Of a DNA stretch of 13,457 nt, positions 12,354-13,457 are shown piece by piece. The position numbers and the translations under genes were made by a program. Every line of letters begins with the position of its first letter. The stretch's first letter is position 1. This stretch comes from an uncultured Acetatifactor sp. (lineage in GTDB: Bacteria; Bacillota; Clostridia; Lachnospirales; Lachnospiraceae): contig CAJTVB010000049.1 of NCBI GenBank assembly GCA_910579755.1, forward strand, positions 1 through 13,457, in the 5' to 3' direction. The notes beneath the pieces were generated by a model. The model was not told the DNA's origin. It made no database searches and saw nothing but the letters and a program-made list of their open reading frames with translations.

Positions 12354-13292
12354 ATGCACAGGGTGACGCAGATGAAATACATAGCAAAGGAACCTATAAA
12401 CAAAGGCTGGTCCAGTGATAAGAAATACTGTGTTACCGACGAGAAGGGGACACGGTATCTTCTGCGTGTCTCCGATATTGCCCAATATGACACGAAGCAG
12501 TCCGAATTCAACATGATGAAACAGGTATACTCCCTTGGAGTCCCCATGTGTCAGCCGATAGAGTTTGGTGTCTGTGAAGAGGGAGTCTATTCCATCCAGA
12601 GCTGGATCGACGGCGTTGATGCGGAAGAAGTCATATCAGATCAGTCTGACACAGAGCAGTACGTCTATGGCCTTGAGGCTGGCCGGATTCTGCGCCGGAT
12701 TCATTCCATACCGGCTCCGGAAACCCAGGAAGACTGGGAGAGCCGATTCAATCGGAAGATGGATTGTAAAATCAGGAGATACGGTGAGTGCCCTGTCAAG
12801 TATGAGAACGGACAGGCATTTATCGATTACATAAACGAAAATCGTCATTTGTTTAAAAACAGACCGCAGGTATATCAGCACGGCGATTACCATATCGGTA
12901 ACATGATGATAGACCGAAAGGGCCAGCTTCATATCATTGATTTCAACCGTAATGATTACGGTGATCCGTGGGAGGAGTTTAACCGCATCGTCTGGTGCGC
13001 CCAGAGTTCACCTCTCTTTGCGTCAGGTATGGTAAACGGGTACTTTGACGGACATGTACCGCAGGAATTCTGGAGGCTCCTGGCACTTTATATTTCCAGC
13101 AACACGCTCTCATCAGATAAACTTTGTCAAGGGTGTTTTAGAAAAAATAGAATTATCACCAAAGGGCGAATGGTTCTAAAGCTGTTGTCAAGGGGGAATG
13201 GAGATTTTGGCCTTGTCCTCTTGTTTCAAATTTCAGTTGTGCATGAGAGGCCCCCCTCGAACTTGAATTCGACTTCAACCATAAAATCTTGA
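12354..13292 (+). CDS. aminoglycoside phosphotransferase (APH)-family kinase with replaced C-terminus
   Basis: A small-molecule kinase of the APH/choline-kinase fold; family members phosphorylate antibiotics or metabolites, and the substrate here is unknown. Visible motifs (from the 12354 start) are INKGWSSDKKYCV near the N-terminus, the hinge-like IQSWIDGVDAEEV, HGDYHIGN (176-183, catalytic Asp and Asn) and IIDFNRNDYGDPWEEFNRIV (194-213, metal-binding Asp present, Asn in place of the second Asp). Family-like sequence ends at ALYISSNTLSS (about 13115). The last 58 residues are low in family likeness, Arg/Ser/Leu-rich and look like translated noncoding DNA, so the normal C-terminal helices seem lost by deletion or insertion; activity is doubtful. 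The ATG at 12354 has AGGAG only three bases upstream; 12372 (MKYIAKEP) is a good alternative, and TTG at 12333 is unlikely. Confidence 0.82.
   Translation: MHRVTQMKYIAKEPINKGWSSDKKYCVTDEKGTRYLLRVSDIAQYDTKQSEFNMMKQVYSLGVPMCQPIEFGVCEEGVYSIQSWIDGVDAEEVISDQSDTEQYVYGLEAGRILRRIHSIPAPETQEDWESRFNRKMDCKIRRYGECPVKYENGQAFIDYINENRHLFKNRPQVYQHGDYHIGNMMIDRKGQLHIIDFNRNDYGDPWEEFNRIVWCAQSSPLFASGMVNGYFDGHVPQEFWRLLALYISSNTLSSDKLCQGCFRKNRIITKGRMVLKLLSRGNGDFGLVLLFQISVVHERPPSNLNSTSTIKS
13116..13288. other. foreign-looking segment fused to the phosphotransferase gene
   Basis: The DNA from about 13116 reads as noncoding on all frames despite staying open on the plus strand. It holds a direct repeat TTGTCAAGGG (13124-13133 and 13185-13194), a GGCCCCCC run, and a weak inverted repeat TCGAA-TTCGA (about 13257-13273). 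On the minus strand the repeat is CCCTTGACAA, containing a -35-like TTGACA. It may be a relic of a mobile or intergenic repeat element. Confidence 0.35.
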
Positions 13293-13317
13293 CGGTTTTT
13301 CCGGGATGGATTATCCT
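13289..13317 (+). promoter_or_regulatory. possible promoter of the TetR-family gene
   Basis: TTGACG (13289-13294) and TATCCT (13312-13317) are 17 bases apart, about 85 bases upstream of the regulator start. The -10 is a moderate match only. Confidence 0.45.
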
Positions 13318-13401
13318 TATCTTTAAGGAGTCCCTGAATTGGACGATTCCGAAATGAATGGATTTTGTACACATCAGAAACTGTGTAGAGGAGGTTTGCC
13401 T

Positions 13402-13457
13402 ATGTCTCAGATCACAAAACGAGCCTTGGCCTCGTCGCTAAAGCTTCTGTTGCTTCA
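13402..13457 (+). CDS. TetR/AcrR-family transcriptional regulator (DhaS-like), N-terminus only
   Basis: Eighteen codons are visible before the window ends: MSQITKRALASSLKLLLL. This opening closely matches the family pattern MSQITKRAL-ASLK-LL at the start of DhaS-like TetR regulators (the TetR_C_8 group common in Firmicutes), where it forms the first helix before the helix-turn-helix. The ATG is supported by AGAGGAGGT (13387-13395). Such proteins bind DNA as dimers and often control adjacent genes. The call rests on a short stretch and cannot be confirmed within the window. Confidence 0.65.
   Translation, partial: MSQITKRALASSLKLLLL

Noticed and set aside
11556..12485. 309-codon minus-strand frame opposite the MATE gene
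   Set aside because: Its translation is rich in His, Gln and Arg, as expected from reading a membrane-protein gene backwards. There is no start signal.
13156..13374. 72-codon minus-strand frame after the phosphotransferase
   Set aside because: No ribosome-binding site or recognisable domain; it lies in the noncoding-like segment and would overlap the putative TetR promoter.

Overview
The window looks like chromosome of an anaerobic, low-to-mid-GC Clostridia member, most likely Lachnospiraceae. This is inferred from pyruvate:ferredoxin oxidoreductase with rubredoxin, a stripped-down SufBC Fe-S assembly pair, RarA, strong AGGAGG Shine-Dalgarno sites, and a DhaS-like TetR start at the right edge. 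No rRNA, tRNA, CRISPR array or intact insertion sequence was seen.

Layout. (1) 2-818, plus strand: an ABC ATPase truncated by the window edge, followed by a 51-residue two-helix membrane protein. (2) 841-957: back-to-back terminators separating this unit from the convergent minus-strand block. (3) 998-6651, minus strand: sufC, a SufB/SufD-family gene, nifJ (PFOR) and rubredoxin, read in that order. This is a compact set in which Fe-S cluster builders precede a large Fe-S enzyme and a small Fe electron carrier. Three of the four genes have a hairpin ending within one base of their Shine-Dalgarno site. (4) 6705-6902: a 38-bp tandem repeat and a long symmetric terminator between rarA and sufC. 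(5) 6955-8292, minus strand: rarA, with a good sigma-A promoter and a likely beta-clamp-binding N-terminus. (6) 8390-10620: an AT-richer accessory stretch. It holds a small unrecognised membrane-anchored protein and a possible fragment after it, an unrecognised 154-residue protein, the remnant of an acidic protein gene, and a type II toxin-antitoxin pair (YefM/Phd-like and ParE/RelE-like) with a textbook promoter and terminator. (7) 10725-13457, plus strand: a small coding remnant, then a MATE efflux gene and an aminoglycoside-phosphotransferase-family gene in one unit, then the first codons of a TetR-family regulator. The phosphotransferase appears to have lost its normal C-terminus at about 13115.

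How it works together. The central block plausibly couples pyruvate oxidation to acetyl-CoA and reduced ferredoxin with the supply of the clusters it needs. Rubredoxin is a likely accessory electron carrier. The flanks are accessory and decayed, with a TA module, orphan genes and remnants. I see no convincing wholly new system. The most distinctive signals are the hairpins abutting Shine-Dalgarno sites in the Fe-S block, the repeat-encoded linker inside PFOR, the repeat array upstream of sufC, and the chimeric phosphotransferase end.
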